Below, piece after piece: positions 40,998 to 50,253 of a DNA stretch of 64,000 bases. The translations under genes were made by a program, and so were the position numbers. The notes beneath the pieces were generated by a model, which was not told where the DNA came from, ran no database searches, and was given only the letters and a program-made list of their open reading frames with translations. Source of the stretch: Streptomyces noursei (GTDB lineage: Bacteria; Actinomycetota; Actinomycetes; Streptomycetales; Streptomycetaceae); contig NZ_CP070326.1 in NCBI RefSeq assembly GCF_016917755.1, forward strand, positions 4,712,001 to 4,776,000. The letters run 5' to 3'. The number at the start of each line of letters is the position of its first letter. Within the stretch, counting starts at the first letter, position 1.

Positions 40998-41564
40998 TCA
41001 GGCGTAACGGGCCAGGTTCCCCGTCGTGATCTTCACCCCGAGGCCGGGGACCTCGACGTCCTCCCCGTACAGGCCGTGCCTGCGCCCCTGGTACTCGCCG
41101 TCACGCGGCACGGAGTACACGGTCCACGTACTGTCACGCGGATCCACCAGGAGATACACCGGGATGCCCGCGTCGGCGTACCAGGCGACCATGTCGCGGG
41201 TGTCCTTGGTGCTGTTCCCCTTGGAGACCACCTCGACGACCAGTTCCACGTCACCGGGGTCCGCCAGCCACTCGTCGGACTCGCCGAACCCGGCGTCGCA
41301 GATGAGGAGGTCGGGGGTGGCGTAGTCGTCAGGGTCGCCGGCGAGGGGGACCGAGGCGACCTGGAACACGTCCAGGTGCGCAGGCAGCTCGCTGAGTAGC
41401 TGCTTGCTGATCGCATTGATGATTCCGGCATGCTTACCGCGCGGAGTCGGCGACATCATGAGAACCCCCCGGATGATCTCGGCCCGCAGGCCACTGGCCT
41501 CTTCAGCCGCCTCGGCGGCCTTGCGCAACGGTGTCATCGCGCGCTCCGGGCTCATGAGAGTCAT
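40998..41564 (-). CDS. Uma2 family putative endonuclease
   Basis: A 188-residue protein of the PD-(D/E)XK fold. The core is DDYATPDLLICDAGF and DVELVVEVVSKGNSTKDTRDMVAWYADAGIPVYLLVDP, with D, E and K in the expected places. Uma2 proteins are very common in Streptomyces and cyanobacteria, and their target DNA is unknown. The ATG at 41564 follows GGAAGGGAG. It is alone, with no adjacent defence gene. Confidence 0.85.
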   Translation of the reverse strand: MTLMSPERAMTPLRKAAEAAEEASGLRAEIIRGVLMMSPTPRGKHAGIINAISKQLLSELPAHLDVFQVASVPLAGDPDDYATPDLLICDAGFGESDEWLADPGDVELVVEVVSKGNSTKDTRDMVAWYADAGIPVYLLVDPRDSTWTVYSVPRDGEYQGRRHGLYGEDVEVPGLGVKITTGNLARYA

Positions 41565-41954
41565 GACGGGCTCCCTTCCGATACCCATCGAGTCTAACGA
41601 GACCGCTCCCGGCAGGTCGCGCTGACCGCGCTCGGCCGTCGGCGGCGCGGTGCCACTCGCACCACACCACCTTGCCGGGGTGCCGCTCCCCCCACCCGCC
41701 CTCGTCCACCCCTGGGCGGCGTTCACCGCGTACGCCGTCGCCGCTCGCTGAGAGACGCGTCGCCGACCCGGCCGTCCGCCGGGCCGGCCGTCCTTGGCGG
41801 GTACCGGCAATACCAGGAACGGGGTTCCCAGGAAATGCCGGACCTGGCAGGCGGTCCGCGACGGCCGCAGAGTGGTCCCGTCAGCACGCGACGACGGCTG
41901 ACGGCCAACGACCACGTGCGGCAACGCTTGACGACGGGCTGGGGAGCAACACCT
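41565..41954. other. gene-free gap upstream of the aldo/keto reductase
   Basis: No convincing gene lies in these 390 nt. The minus strand at 41650-41709 reads GWGERHPGKVVWCEWH, which recalls the C-terminal end of Streptomyces anti-sigma-type ATP-binding proteins (GKTVWCEL). It could be the remnant of one, but nothing upstream extends it. Confidence 0.3.
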
Positions 41955-43034
41955 ATGCGCAGGACCACACTTGGACGCACCGGCATCTCGGTCAGCCGGC
42001 TCTGCCTGGGCACCATGATGCTCGGGGCCTGGGGCAACGCGGACCACGACGAGGCCGTGCGCCTGGTGCACACCGCGCTGGACGCGGGCATCAACTTCGT
42101 CGACACGGCCGACATGTACTCGGCGGGCGAGTCCGAGGAGATCGTCGGCAAGGCCCTCAAGGGGCGCCGGGACGAGGTGGTCCTGGCGACGAAGGTGCAC
42201 TTCCCGATGGGCGACGGCACCGCCCCGGTCGGCTCCCCGGCCGTCGTCGACCCCAACCGCGCCGGGAACTCGCGGCGTTGGATCAAGCGCGAGGTCGAGA
42301 ACAGTCTGCGGCGCCTGGGGACCGACTACATCGACCTCTACCAGATCCACCGCCCGGACCCGACCACGGACATCGACGAGACGCTGTCCGCCCTCTCGGA
42401 TCTGGTGCGCGAGGGGAAGGTCATGGCGATCGGGTGCTCGGACTTCCCCGCCGAGGAGATCGTCGAGGCGAGGTGGGTGGCGGAGCGCCGCAACCACGTC
42501 CCGTTCCACACCGAGCAGCCGCCCTACTCGATCTTCGCGCGGGGCGTCGAGCGGGGCGTACTGCCCACCGCGCAGCGCCACGGCATGGGCGTACTCACCT
42601 GGAGCCCGCTGGCCAGCGGCTGGCTGGCGGGGAAGTACCGCACGTCCGCCGGGCTGGAGCTGAACGACTTCCGGCGCGAGTTGATCCCGCACAAGTTCGA
42701 CCAGAGCCTGCCCGGGAACGCACGCAAGCTGGAGATCGTCGAGGAGCTGGTGAAGCTGGCGGCGGACAGCGGCCACCGGCTCACCCACCTCGCGCTGGGG
42801 TTCGTGCTCAGCCACCCCGCCGTGACCTCGGCCATCATCGGCCCGCGCACGGTCGCGCAGCTCGACGACCTGCTGGGCGCCGTGGACGTCGTGCTGGAGG
42901 ACGACGTCCTGGACCGCATCGACGCGTTGGTGGCACCGGGCACCGACCTCAACCCCTCGGACTCCGACTACACCCCGCCCGCGCTGGCCGACGCCGCGCT
43001 GCGCCGCCGCCCGAGGGCCGAACGCGGCGCCTGA
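41955..43034 (+). CDS. aldo/keto reductase
   Basis: A 359-residue NADPH-dependent reductase with the (beta/alpha)8 fold. The catalytic set is D and Y in FVDTADMYSAGESEE, K in VVLATKVHF, and H in YIDLYQIHRPD. The cofactor block is near VTSAIIGPRTVAQLDDLLGA. It belongs to the large YhdN/Kv-beta-like group acting on aldehydes or sugars; the substrate is open. GGGGAGCAACACCT precedes the ATG. Confidence 0.9.
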   Translation: MRRTTLGRTGISVSRLCLGTMMLGAWGNADHDEAVRLVHTALDAGINFVDTADMYSAGESEEIVGKALKGRRDEVVLATKVHFPMGDGTAPVGSPAVVDPNRAGNSRRWIKREVENSLRRLGTDYIDLYQIHRPDPTTDIDETLSALSDLVREGKVMAIGCSDFPAEEIVEARWVAERRNHVPFHTEQPPYSIFARGVERGVLPTAQRHGMGVLTWSPLASGWLAGKYRTSAGLELNDFRRELIPHKFDQSLPGNARKLEIVEELVKLAADSGHRLTHLALGFVLSHPAVTSAIIGPRTVAQLDDLLGAVDVVLEDDVLDRIDALVAPGTDLNPSDSDYTPPALADAALRRRPRAERGA

Positions 43035-43051
43035 GGACGGCCGTTCGGCGG

Positions 43052-43090
43052 CGAGGCCCCAGGTGCCCGGATGCGGTGCCCGGGGCCTCG
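43052..43090 (+). terminator. hairpin terminator after the aldo/keto reductase
   Basis: The 9-bp stem CGAGGCCCC (43052-43060) pairs with GGGGCCTCG (43082-43090); the 21-nt loop can pair further within itself. Confidence 0.6.
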
Positions 43091-43159
43091 TGGCGCAATC
43101 TAGACTTGGCCGTCGGCCCGGGGCGGGCACACGGAACCACAGAACCATGAGGGCTGCAC

Positions 43160-44173
43160 GTGCGGGGGCGTATCACGACGGGTCACAGGCTGCCCGCTTT
43201 CCTGGCAACGGCAGCGGTCACCCCGGCCCTGCTGCTGGCGACCGCCCGGCCCGCGGACGCCTTCGGCACGGTCAACGCCTTCGGGCAGCACGCCGAGCAC
43301 GAGCGGATCACCCGGGCCGCGCTGGCCTGCGCTCCGGGTGTCCCCTCCGACGGCTCCTGCTTCGAGCCACGCTCCCTGGATCAACTCGCGGGGCACAGCT
43401 GGACGTTCGGCGCCGTCGGCGCGCCGGACTCGGACGAGTTCCTCAACTCCGCAGCGCATTGCGACAACGCGGACTATCTGAACGTGACGGGCTATCCGCA
43501 GAGTCGGCAACAGGCCACCGCGGCGCTACGCACCTGCATAGCCCACCTGCAGGCGCGCTTCCGGCAAGGTCTCGCCGCGGCCGAGGGAACCCTCGACACC
43601 CGGGGCCGCGTCGTGGCCTCCGAGACGGAGCTGCGAAGAGACTGCACCTTCACGCTCGGGCTGCCCGGCCGGGCCAAGTGCGAGGCCATGGAGGGGTTCG
43701 GCCGTGCCCTGCACGGAGTCCAGGACTTCTACGCGCACAGCAACTGGACGGATCGCACCGACCGGTCCCGCCCGGTCAGCCTGGTCAACCCCCCGGGCCT
43801 GGGCCGCTCCGCGCCCTCACCGCTGCTCGATCTCGCCGCACCGCGACCGCCCCGGCCGTCGGCGGTCCCGCGGAATCTGACGACGGGCTGCTTCTCACTC
43901 CTGGTCGGCGCCTGTGCTCACCACGTCGGGCACGCCGACCTCAACAAGGACGAGGGGACGATCGACCCGGTATCCGGCGCGGCGAGTGCGCCGGCAACGG
44001 CACGCGGCCAAGTGGCCGGGAACTTCACCCGGGCGGTGCGGGGCGCCATCGCCGACACCCGCCGCCAGTGGAAGCAGTTCCGCGAAGCGCTCCGCCAGAG
44101 GTACGGCACGCAGCGCGGTGCACGCATCGCCTGCGTCATCAGCCACGACGATCCGGTCCGCGACTGCGCCTGA
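43160..44173 (+). CDS. secreted Het-C/CinY-like protein
   Basis: A 337-residue protein with a cleavable signal peptide ending near ARPADA. The mature part has HAEHERITRAALAC near its start and GFGRALHGVQDFYAHSNWTD in the middle, followed later by HADLNKDEG. Runs of this type (histidines and the QDFYAHSNW block) are typical of zinc phospholipase C-like folds in the Het-C group, and the whole resembles CinY, a protein of the cinnamycin cluster. Six cysteines suggest disulfides. A secreted hydrolase is plausible. The GTG start has GAGGG upstream. Confidence 0.7.
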   Translation: MRGRITTGHRLPAFLATAAVTPALLLATARPADAFGTVNAFGQHAEHERITRAALACAPGVPSDGSCFEPRSLDQLAGHSWTFGAVGAPDSDEFLNSAAHCDNADYLNVTGYPQSRQQATAALRTCIAHLQARFRQGLAAAEGTLDTRGRVVASETELRRDCTFTLGLPGRAKCEAMEGFGRALHGVQDFYAHSNWTDRTDRSRPVSLVNPPGLGRSAPSPLLDLAAPRPPRPSAVPRNLTTGCFSLLVGACAHHVGHADLNKDEGTIDPVSGAASAPATARGQVAGNFTRAVRGAIADTRRQWKQFREALRQRYGTQRGARIACVISHDDPVRDCA

Positions 44174-44238
44174 CGCCTCCGGCGAGGCGGGCGGGCGCGG
44201 TCGCGGACCGGGCCGTCGGCTTCTGGGGCAGAAGTGCC

Positions 44239-45231
44239 CTAGCCCAGCTTCCGGGCGACCTCGGTGGCCCAGTAGGTGAGGATCATGTCTGCGCCGGCCC
44301 GCTTGATGCCGGTCAGGGTCTCCAGGATCGCGCTGTCGCGGTCGATCCAGCCCTTCTCGGCGGCCGCCTCGACCATCGCGTACTCACCGGAGATCTGGTA
44401 CGCCGCGACCGGTACGTCCACCGCGTCCGCCAGCTTCGCCAGCACGTCCAGGTAGGGCAGCGCCGGCTTGACCATCACCATGTCGGCGCCCTCCTGAAGG
44501 TCGAGCGCCAGCTCGCGCAGCGACTCGCGGAGGTTGGCGGGGTCCTGCTGGTAGGTCTTGCGGTCGCCCTTCAGCGACGAACCCACCGCCTCGCGGAACG
44601 GCCCGTAGAACGCCGAGGAGTACTTCGCGGTGTAGGCCAGGATCGAGACGTCCTCGTGGCCGGTCTGGTCCAGCGCGTCCCGGACGACGCCGACCTGGCC
44701 GTCCATCATGCCGCTGGGGCCCACGACGTGGACGCCGGCGTCGGCCTGGACCTGCGCCATCTCGGCGTACCGCTCCAGGGTCGCGTCGTTGTCCACCCGG
44801 CCCTCGGCGTCCAGGACACCGCAGTGGCCGTGGTCGGTGTACTCGTCCAGGCAGAGGTCCGACATGATCACCAGGTCGTCGCCGACCTCGGCCCGCACGT
44901 CCCGGATGGCGACCTGCAGGATGCCGTCCGGGTCGGTGCCCGCGCTGCCCACCGCGTCCTTCTTGGCCTCCTCGGGCACGCCGAAGAGCATGATCCCGGC
45001 GACGCCCGCCTCGACCGCCTCGACGGCGGCCTTGCGGAGGGTGTCGCGGGTGTGCTGGACGACGCCCGGCATGGCGCTGATCGGCACCGGCGCGCCGACC
45101 CCCTCCCGGACGAACGCGGGCAGGATCAGATCGGCGGGGTGCAGCCGGTGCTCGGCGACCATCCGGCGCATGGCAGGGGTGGTACGCAGCCGCCGCGGCC
45201 GCGCGCCGGGGAAGGATCCGTAATGCGTCAT
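44239..45231 (-). CDS. hemB: porphobilinogen synthase
   Basis: HemB joins two 5-aminolevulinates to porphobilinogen in the cytoplasm. The 330-residue protein shows both active-site lysines, in YTAKYSSAFYGPFREA and MVMVKPALPYLD. The cysteine region reads DLCLDEYTDHGHCGVLD, so it partly keeps the zinc-type cysteines. The ATG at 45231 gives the standard MTHYGSFPGARPRRLR. It follows hemD by 110 nt with a terminator between, so it may have reduced read-through from the rex operon. Confidence 0.95.
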   Translation of the reverse strand: MTHYGSFPGARPRRLRTTPAMRRMVAEHRLHPADLILPAFVREGVGAPVPISAMPGVVQHTRDTLRKAAVEAVEAGVAGIMLFGVPEEAKKDAVGSAGTDPDGILQVAIRDVRAEVGDDLVIMSDLCLDEYTDHGHCGVLDAEGRVDNDATLERYAEMAQVQADAGVHVVGPSGMMDGQVGVVRDALDQTGHEDVSILAYTAKYSSAFYGPFREAVGSSLKGDRKTYQQDPANLRESLRELALDLQEGADMVMVKPALPYLDVLAKLADAVDVPVAAYQISGEYAMVEAAAEKGWIDRDSAILETLTGIKRAGADMILTYWATEVARKLG

Positions 45232-45307
45232 GCCGCCCACGCTACGCCCGCCCCGCCCGTGCCTTTGCCGACGGCCCGTCGGCCGCGGGCGGGCCCGGAA
45301 CACGAAG

Positions 45308-45337
45308 CCGGGGGCGCCCCCGCAGGGACGCCCCCGG
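45308..45337 (-). terminator. terminator after hemD
   Basis: The 9-bp stem CCGGGGGCG/CGCCCCCGG (45308-45316 and 45329-45337) has a 12-nt loop and lies 5 nt after the hemD stop, upstream of hemB. Confidence 0.65.
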
Positions 45338-45341
45338 TCGA

Positions 45342-47003
45342 CTACGGGGTGGCTCGCCTCCGGCGGGCACCCGGGCGCCGCTCGCTCGGCCGCGTCACCG
45401 GGTCGCCGGCCTCCAGCGCGGCATCGCGCCGCGCCGCGCCGAACTCCGCGAGCGCCTCGGCCAACTTGTGGACCGACGGCTCGGGCGACATCACGTCCAC
45501 CCGCAGCCCGTGCTCCTCGGCGGTCTTGGCGGTGGCCGGACCGATGCAGGCGATCACGGTCACGTTGTGCGGCTTGCCGGCGATGCCGACGAGGTTCCGC
45601 ACGGTCGAGGACGAGGTGAAGAGCACCGCGTCGAAGCCACCGCCCTTGATCGCCTCACGGGTCTCGGCCGGCGGCGGCGAGGCGCGCACGGTCCGGTAGG
45701 CGGTGACGTCGTCGACCTCCCAGCCCAGCTCGATCAGGCCGGCCACCAGCGTCTCGGTGGCGATGTCGGCGCGCGGCAGGAAGACGCGGTCGATCGGGTC
45801 GAAGACCGGGTCGTAGGGCGGCCAGTCCTCCAGCAGCCCGGCCGCGGACTGCTCGCCGGACGGCACCAGGTCGGGCTTCACACCGAAGGCCACCAGCGCC
45901 TTGGCGGTCTGCTCGCCGACCGCCGCGACCTTGATCCCGGCGAACGCCCGGGCGTCCAGCCCGTACTCCTCGAACTTCTCCCGGACGGCCTTGACGGCAT
46001 TGACCGAGGTGAAGGCGATCCACTCGTAGCGGCCGGTGACCAGGCCCTTGACCGCGCGTTCCATCTGCTGCGGGGTGCGCGGCGGTTCGACGGCGATGGT
46101 CGGGACCTCGTGCGGCACCGCGCCGTACGAGACGAGCTGGTCGGAGAGCGACGCGGCCTGCTCCTTGGTCCGCGGCACCAGCACCCGCCAGCCGAACAGC
46201 GGCTTGTTCTCGAACCACGAGAGCTGGTCCCGCTGCGCCGCGGCGCTGCGCTCGCCGACCACGGCTATGACCGGCTGGCCGCCGTCCGGCGACGGCAGCA
46301 CCTTGGCGGCCTTCAGCACCTGGGCGACGCTCCCGAGGGTGGCGGTCCAGGTGCGCTGCCGGGTGGTGGTGCCGGCGACCGTGACGGTCATCGGGGTGTC
46401 CGGCTTGCGGCCGGCGGCCACCAGCTCGCCGGCCGCCGCGGCCACCGAGTCCAAGCTGGTGGAGACCACCGCGGTGGCGTCGCTGGTGCCCAGCTCGGAC
46501 CAGCAGCGGTCGTCGGCGCTGCGGGCGTCGATGAAGCGCACGTCGGTGCCCTGGGCGTCGCGCAGCGGCACACCGGCGTACGCGGGCACGCCGACCGCGG
46601 CGGCGATGCCGGGGACCACCTCGAAGACGATGCCCTCGGCGGCGCAGGCCAGCATCTCCTCGGCGACGTAGCCGTCGAGGCCGGGGTCACCGGTCACCGC
46701 ACGGACGACCCGCTTGCCCGCGCGGGCAGCCGCCATGACAAGATTGGCGGTGTCCCGAAGGGCGGAAACGCCATGGGGACTGCCGGGGTTTGACACCTCG
46801 TCAGCTGACGCCTGCAGTGGAGTGTCCACCTGTGCGCGTGCGTGCACACGCACGACGTCCAGGACCTGCGGGTCGGCGATGAGGACGTCTGCGGACGCCA
46901 GCGCTTCCACGGCGCGCAGCGTCAGCAGACCCGGGTCTCCCGGCCCGGCACCCAGGAAGGTGACCTGACCGGAGGCGGAGTGGTTTGGGGCGGTGGGGTT
47001 CAA
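45342..47003 (-). CDS. hemD: uroporphyrinogen-III C-methyltransferase / uroporphyrinogen-III synthase fusion
   Basis: A 553-residue two-domain enzyme. Residues 10-255 are a SAM-dependent tetrapyrrole methylase (FLGAGPGDPGLLTLRAVEAL, VVRAVTGDPGLDGYVAEE, VVPGIAAAVGVPAYAGVPL). Residues 265-530 are uroporphyrinogen-III synthase (GWRVLVPRTKEQAASLSDQLVSYG, WIAFTSVNAVKAVREKFEEYG, LFTSSSTVRNLVGIAG). It closes the macrocycle and feeds both haem and sirohaem/cobalamin. The start overlaps the hemC stop by 4 nt. The C-terminus is Arg-rich. Confidence 0.95.
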   Translation of the reverse strand: MNPTAPNHSASGQVTFLGAGPGDPGLLTLRAVEALASADVLIADPQVLDVVRVHARAQVDTPLQASADEVSNPGSPHGVSALRDTANLVMAAARAGKRVVRAVTGDPGLDGYVAEEMLACAAEGIVFEVVPGIAAAVGVPAYAGVPLRDAQGTDVRFIDARSADDRCWSELGTSDATAVVSTSLDSVAAAAGELVAAGRKPDTPMTVTVAGTTTRQRTWTATLGSVAQVLKAAKVLPSPDGGQPVIAVVGERSAAAQRDQLSWFENKPLFGWRVLVPRTKEQAASLSDQLVSYGAVPHEVPTIAVEPPRTPQQMERAVKGLVTGRYEWIAFTSVNAVKAVREKFEEYGLDARAFAGIKVAAVGEQTAKALVAFGVKPDLVPSGEQSAAGLLEDWPPYDPVFDPIDRVFLPRADIATETLVAGLIELGWEVDDVTAYRTVRASPPPAETREAIKGGGFDAVLFTSSSTVRNLVGIAGKPHNVTVIACIGPATAKTAEEHGLRVDVMSPEPSVHKLAEALAEFGAARRDAALEAGDPVTRPSERRPGARRRRATP

Positions 47004-48016
47004 AGTGCTCGCTCCCCCATAAGACCGGCCGCACCCTTTGCGAGCATCTCGACGGCGAGTTCCCGGCCCATGCGAAGCGGGACCGAATCGTCGTCAAGAG
47101 AGGCAGGTACGTGCCCGGTGGTGGACAGCTGCACCAACGTGCTGCCGTCGAGCGTGCCGACGACTCCGCGCAGGTGCATTTCGGTGACAGCCTGCTCGTC
47201 GGCCGTGGGGCCTCCCCTGCTCGAACACAGTCGAGAGCTAGGGGAAAGGTCGGCGAGTGCCGCCACGGGGGCGGAACAGCCGGCCTCCAGGGCGGCGAGC
47301 AGGGAACGCTCGGCGGTCACGGCGGCCCGGGTGACCGGGTCGTCGAGCTCGGCGAGCGCGGCGACGAGGTGCGCGTTGGCCGCGACACACTCGATCGCCA
47401 GTGCCCCCTGGCCGGGGGCAGGCAAAACCACGTCGGGCGACAGCAGCTGCGTCGCCTCGTCGATCCGACCGATCCGGGTCAGGCCGGCGGCGGCCAGCAC
47501 GACCGCGTCCAGCTCGCCCTTCCGGACGAAGCCGATCCGGGTGTCGACGTTGCCGCGGACCGGGACGGTCTCGATGCGCTTGCCCAGCGTCCTGGCCCAG
47601 GCGTTGAGCTGCGCCATCCGCCGGGGGGAGCCGGTGCCCACGCGGGCGCCGTCGGGGAGTTCCTCGAAGGTGAGCCCGTCCCGCGCGATCAGCGCGTCCC
47701 GGGGGTCCACGCGCACGGGTATGGCCGCCAGGGCCAGCTCCGCGGGCTGCGCGGTCGGCAGGTCCTTCAGCGAGTGGACGGCGAAGTCGATCTCACCGGC
47801 CAGCAGCGCGTCGCGCAGCGCCGAGACGAAGACGCCGGTGCCACCGATCTGCGCCAGGTGTTCACGGGAGGTGTCGCCGTAGGTGGTGATCTCCACCAGT
47901 TCGACGGGGCGGCCGGTCAGCTCGCGCACCGCCTCGGCCACCTGCCCGGACTGGGCCATGGCGAGCGCGCTGCGCCGGGTGCCCAGTCGCAGGGGACTCA
48001 TCGTGCTGTCGGTCAT
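47000..48016 (-). CDS. hemC: hydroxymethylbilane synthase with in-frame repeat insertion
   Basis: HemC builds the linear tetrapyrrole from four porphobilinogens. The 338-residue protein has RLGTRRSALAMAQS, the catalytic region HSLKDLPT, and the dipyrromethane-attachment cysteine in LEAGCSAPV (Cys247). Directly after this, residues about 258-270 (SPSSRLCSSRGGP) come from a palindromic DNA repeat inserted in frame. The site is in the third domain, away from the active site, so activity is probably kept. It is coupled to hemA and hemD by 4-nt overlaps. Confidence 0.95.
   Translation of the reverse strand: MTDSTMSPLRLGTRRSALAMAQSGQVAEAVRELTGRPVELVEITTYGDTSREHLAQIGGTGVFVSALRDALLAGEIDFAVHSLKDLPTAQPAELALAAIPVRVDPRDALIARDGLTFEELPDGARVGTGSPRRMAQLNAWARTLGKRIETVPVRGNVDTRIGFVRKGELDAVVLAAAGLTRIGRIDEATQLLSPDVVLPAPGQGALAIECVAANAHLVAALAELDDPVTRAAVTAERSLLAALEAGCSAPVAALADLSPSSRLCSSRGGPTADEQAVTEMHLRGVVGTLDGSTLVQLSTTGHVPASLDDDSVPLRMGRELAVEMLAKGAAGLMGERAL
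47214..47244. repeat. palindromic repeat inside hemC
   Basis: CCCCTGCTCGA (47214-47224) and TCGAGAGCTAGGGG (47231-47244) fold to a stem of 5 + 4 + 2 bp with a one-base bulge. Repeats with a GCTCGAA...GTCGAGAGC core are scattered through Streptomyces genomes, usually between genes. Confidence 0.75.
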
Positions 48017-49383
48017 GCCCGCTCCCGTGCTGCATCGTGCTGGTCGGCTCGGGTGTCGGCCCTGCTGACGGCGGCGACCGTCTGGGGGTCGAGGTCGAAG
48101 AGCTCCCGCAGGGCGTCCGCGTATCCGGCGCCGCCGGGCTCGCTGGCGAGCTGCTTGACCCGCACCGTGGGCGCGTGCAGGAGCTTGTCGACGACCCGGC
48201 GGACGGTCTGGGTGATCTCCGCCCGCTGCTTGTCGTCGAGGTCGGGAAGGCGGCCGTCGAGCCGGGCGATCTCGCTGCTGACGACGTCCGCGGCCATGGT
48301 GCGCAGGGCGACCACGGTGGGGGTGATGTGCGCGGCCCGCTGGGCGGCGCCGAACGCGGCGACCTCCTCGGCGACGATGCCGCGCACCGTGTCCACGTCG
48401 GCGGCCATCGGGGCGTCGGCGGACGCCTCGGCCAGCGACTCGATGTCGACCAGGCGGGCCCCGTCGATCCGGTGCGCCGCGGCGTCGATGTCACGCGGCA
48501 TGGCCAGGTCGAGCAGCCACATCCGGTCGTCGCGCCCGGCCAGCGCGGCGGCGATCCGCTCGCCGCTGAGCACCAGCCCGGACGCGCCGGTACACGAGAT
48601 GACGATCTCGGCCCGGGCCAGCTCCGCCTCGACGGCCTCCATGGCGACGGCGCGGGCGGTCAGCCCGGTGGCCGCGCCCGGCCCGCCCGGCTCGGTCAGG
48701 ATCTGCACCAGCCGCTCGGCGCGCGCCACCGTCCGGTTGGCGACGGCCAGTTCGCCGACGCCGTTGCGGACGAGGGTGGTCGCGGCCAGCGAGGACATCG
48801 AGCCGGCGCCGATCACCAGCGCCCGCTTGCCCCGCGCCCAGGCGGCGACGTCCGGGACCGCGGCCAGCTGCTCCAGGCCGAAGGTGACCAGCGACTGGCC
48901 GGCCTTGTCGATCCCGGTCTCGCTGTGCGCGCGCTTGCCGACCCGCAGGGCCTGCTGGAAGAGGTCGTTCAGCAGCCGCCCGGCGGTGTGCTGCTCCTGG
49001 GCGACGGCCAGCGCGTCCTTGATCTGTCCGAGGATCTGGCCCTCGCCGACGACCATGGAGTCCAGGCCGCAGGCCACCGAGAGGAGGTGGTGGACCGCCC
49101 GGTCCTCGTAGTGGACGTAGAGATAAGGGGTCAGCTCCTCCAGGCCGACGCCGCTGTGGCGGGCCAGGAGGGTGGACAGCTCGGCGACGCCGGCGTGGAA
49201 CTTGTCCACGTCGGCGTAGAGCTCGATGCGGTTGCAGGTGGAGAGCACCGCGGACTCGGTGGCCGGCTCGGCCGACACCACGTCCTGCAGCAGCTTGCCG
49301 CGGCCCTCCGGGGCGAGCGCGGCCCGCTCCAGCACGCTCACCGGCGCGCTGCGATGACTCAGTCCGACGACCAGGAGGCTCAT
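48013..49383 (-). CDS. hemA: glutamyl-tRNA reductase
   Basis: HemA reduces glutamyl-tRNA to glutamate-1-semialdehyde with NADPH, the first committed step of C5 haem synthesis. The 456-residue protein begins MSLLVVGLSHRSAPVSVLER and has the active cysteine in VLSTCNRIELYADV. The NADPH domain includes ALVIGAGSMSSLAATTL. The dimerisation helix region ends near residue 440. It overlaps rex upstream and hemC downstream by 4 nt each. Confidence 0.95.
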   Translation of the reverse strand: MSLLVVGLSHRSAPVSVLERAALAPEGRGKLLQDVVSAEPATESAVLSTCNRIELYADVDKFHAGVAELSTLLARHSGVGLEELTPYLYVHYEDRAVHHLLSVACGLDSMVVGEGQILGQIKDALAVAQEQHTAGRLLNDLFQQALRVGKRAHSETGIDKAGQSLVTFGLEQLAAVPDVAAWARGKRALVIGAGSMSSLAATTLVRNGVGELAVANRTVARAERLVQILTEPGGPGAATGLTARAVAMEAVEAELARAEIVISCTGASGLVLSGERIAAALAGRDDRMWLLDLAMPRDIDAAAHRIDGARLVDIESLAEASADAPMAADVDTVRGIVAEEVAAFGAAQRAAHITPTVVALRTMAADVVSSEIARLDGRLPDLDDKQRAEITQTVRRVVDKLLHAPTVRVKQLASEPGGAGYADALRELFDLDPQTVAAVSRADTRADQHDAARERA

Positions 49384-50177
49384 GCCGGCATCACCGCGGG
49401 CACGTCCCCGTCGGGTCCCTTGCGGTCGGTCGCGGTGGCGGTGGGCCGGGCCGGGGACGCCGGCGCGGTGTCCTCGGGACCCTCCATCGCCTCCGGACCG
49501 GCCTGGCCGGTCTCCTCGCCCGCCTTGCGCTGCTCGTGGAAGGCGAGGATCTGCAGCTCTATGGACAGGTCGACCTTGCGGACGTCCACCCCGTCCGGGA
49601 CGGTCAGCACGGTCGGCGCGAAGTTGAGGATCGAGGTGACGCCCGCGGCGACCAGGCGGTCGCAGACCTGCTGCGCGGCGCCGGCCGGCGTGGCGATGAC
49701 GCCGATCGAGACGCCGTTGTCCCCGATGATCTGCTCCAGCTCGTCGGTGTGCTGGACCGGGATGCCGGCGACCGGCTTGCCCGCCATGGCCGGGTCGGCG
49801 TCGATCAGCGCGGCGACCCGGAAACCGCGGGAGGCGAAGCCGCCGTAGTTGGCGAGCGCGGCGCCGAGGTTACCGATACCGACGATGACGACGGGCCAGT
49901 CCTGGGTGAGGCCGAGTTCCCGCGAGATCTGGTAGACGAGGTACTCCACGTCGTAGCCGACGCCACGGGTCCCGTAGGAGCCGAGGTAGGAGAAGTCCTT
50001 GCGCAGCTTCGCGGAGTTGACTCCCGCGGCGGCCGCGAGCTCCTCGGAGGACACCGTGGGGACCGAGCGCTCGGAGAGCGCGGTCAGTGCGCGCAGATAC
50101 AGCGGTAGCCGGGCGACGGTGGCCTCGGGGATGCCTCGGCTTCGGGTCGCCGGTCGGTGAGTTCGGCCAGTTGCCAC
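49380..50177 (-). CDS. rex: redox-sensing transcriptional repressor Rex
   Basis: Rex senses the NADH/NAD+ ratio and represses respiratory and haem genes when NADH is low. The 265-residue protein has the N-terminal winged helix (PLYLRALTALSERSVPTVSSEELAAAAGVNSAKLRKDFSYLG), the Rossmann fold (VVIVGIGNLGAALANYGGF), and the C-terminal swapped helix (LSIELQILAFHEQRKAGEE). A Glu/Pro-rich tail follows. The GTG at 50177 has AGGAG upstream. A Rex operator at 50254-50271 shows autoregulation of rex-hemA-hemC-hemD. Confidence 0.97.
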   Translation of the reverse strand: MATGRTHRPATRSRGIPEATVARLPLYLRALTALSERSVPTVSSEELAAAAGVNSAKLRKDFSYLGSYGTRGVGYDVEYLVYQISRELGLTQDWPVVIVGIGNLGAALANYGGFASRGFRVAALIDADPAMAGKPVAGIPVQHTDELEQIIGDNGVSIGVIATPAGAAQQVCDRLVAAGVTSILNFAPTVLTVPDGVDVRKVDLSIELQILAFHEQRKAGEETGQAGPEAMEGPEDTAPASPARPTATATDRKGPDGDVPAVMPA

Positions 50178-50253
50178 GGTGCTCCTGCGGGTAGAGCGGG
50201 GCTGTGGACGGCCGTGAGGAACCCGACCGCCCCGTCTCTTGCAGGCTATGTCT

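Noticed and set aside
41650..41709. Possible remnant of an anti-sigma-type ATP-binding protein on the minus strand
   Set aside because: Only about 15 residues resemble the family C-terminus and no upstream part is present, so it is not called a pseudogene.
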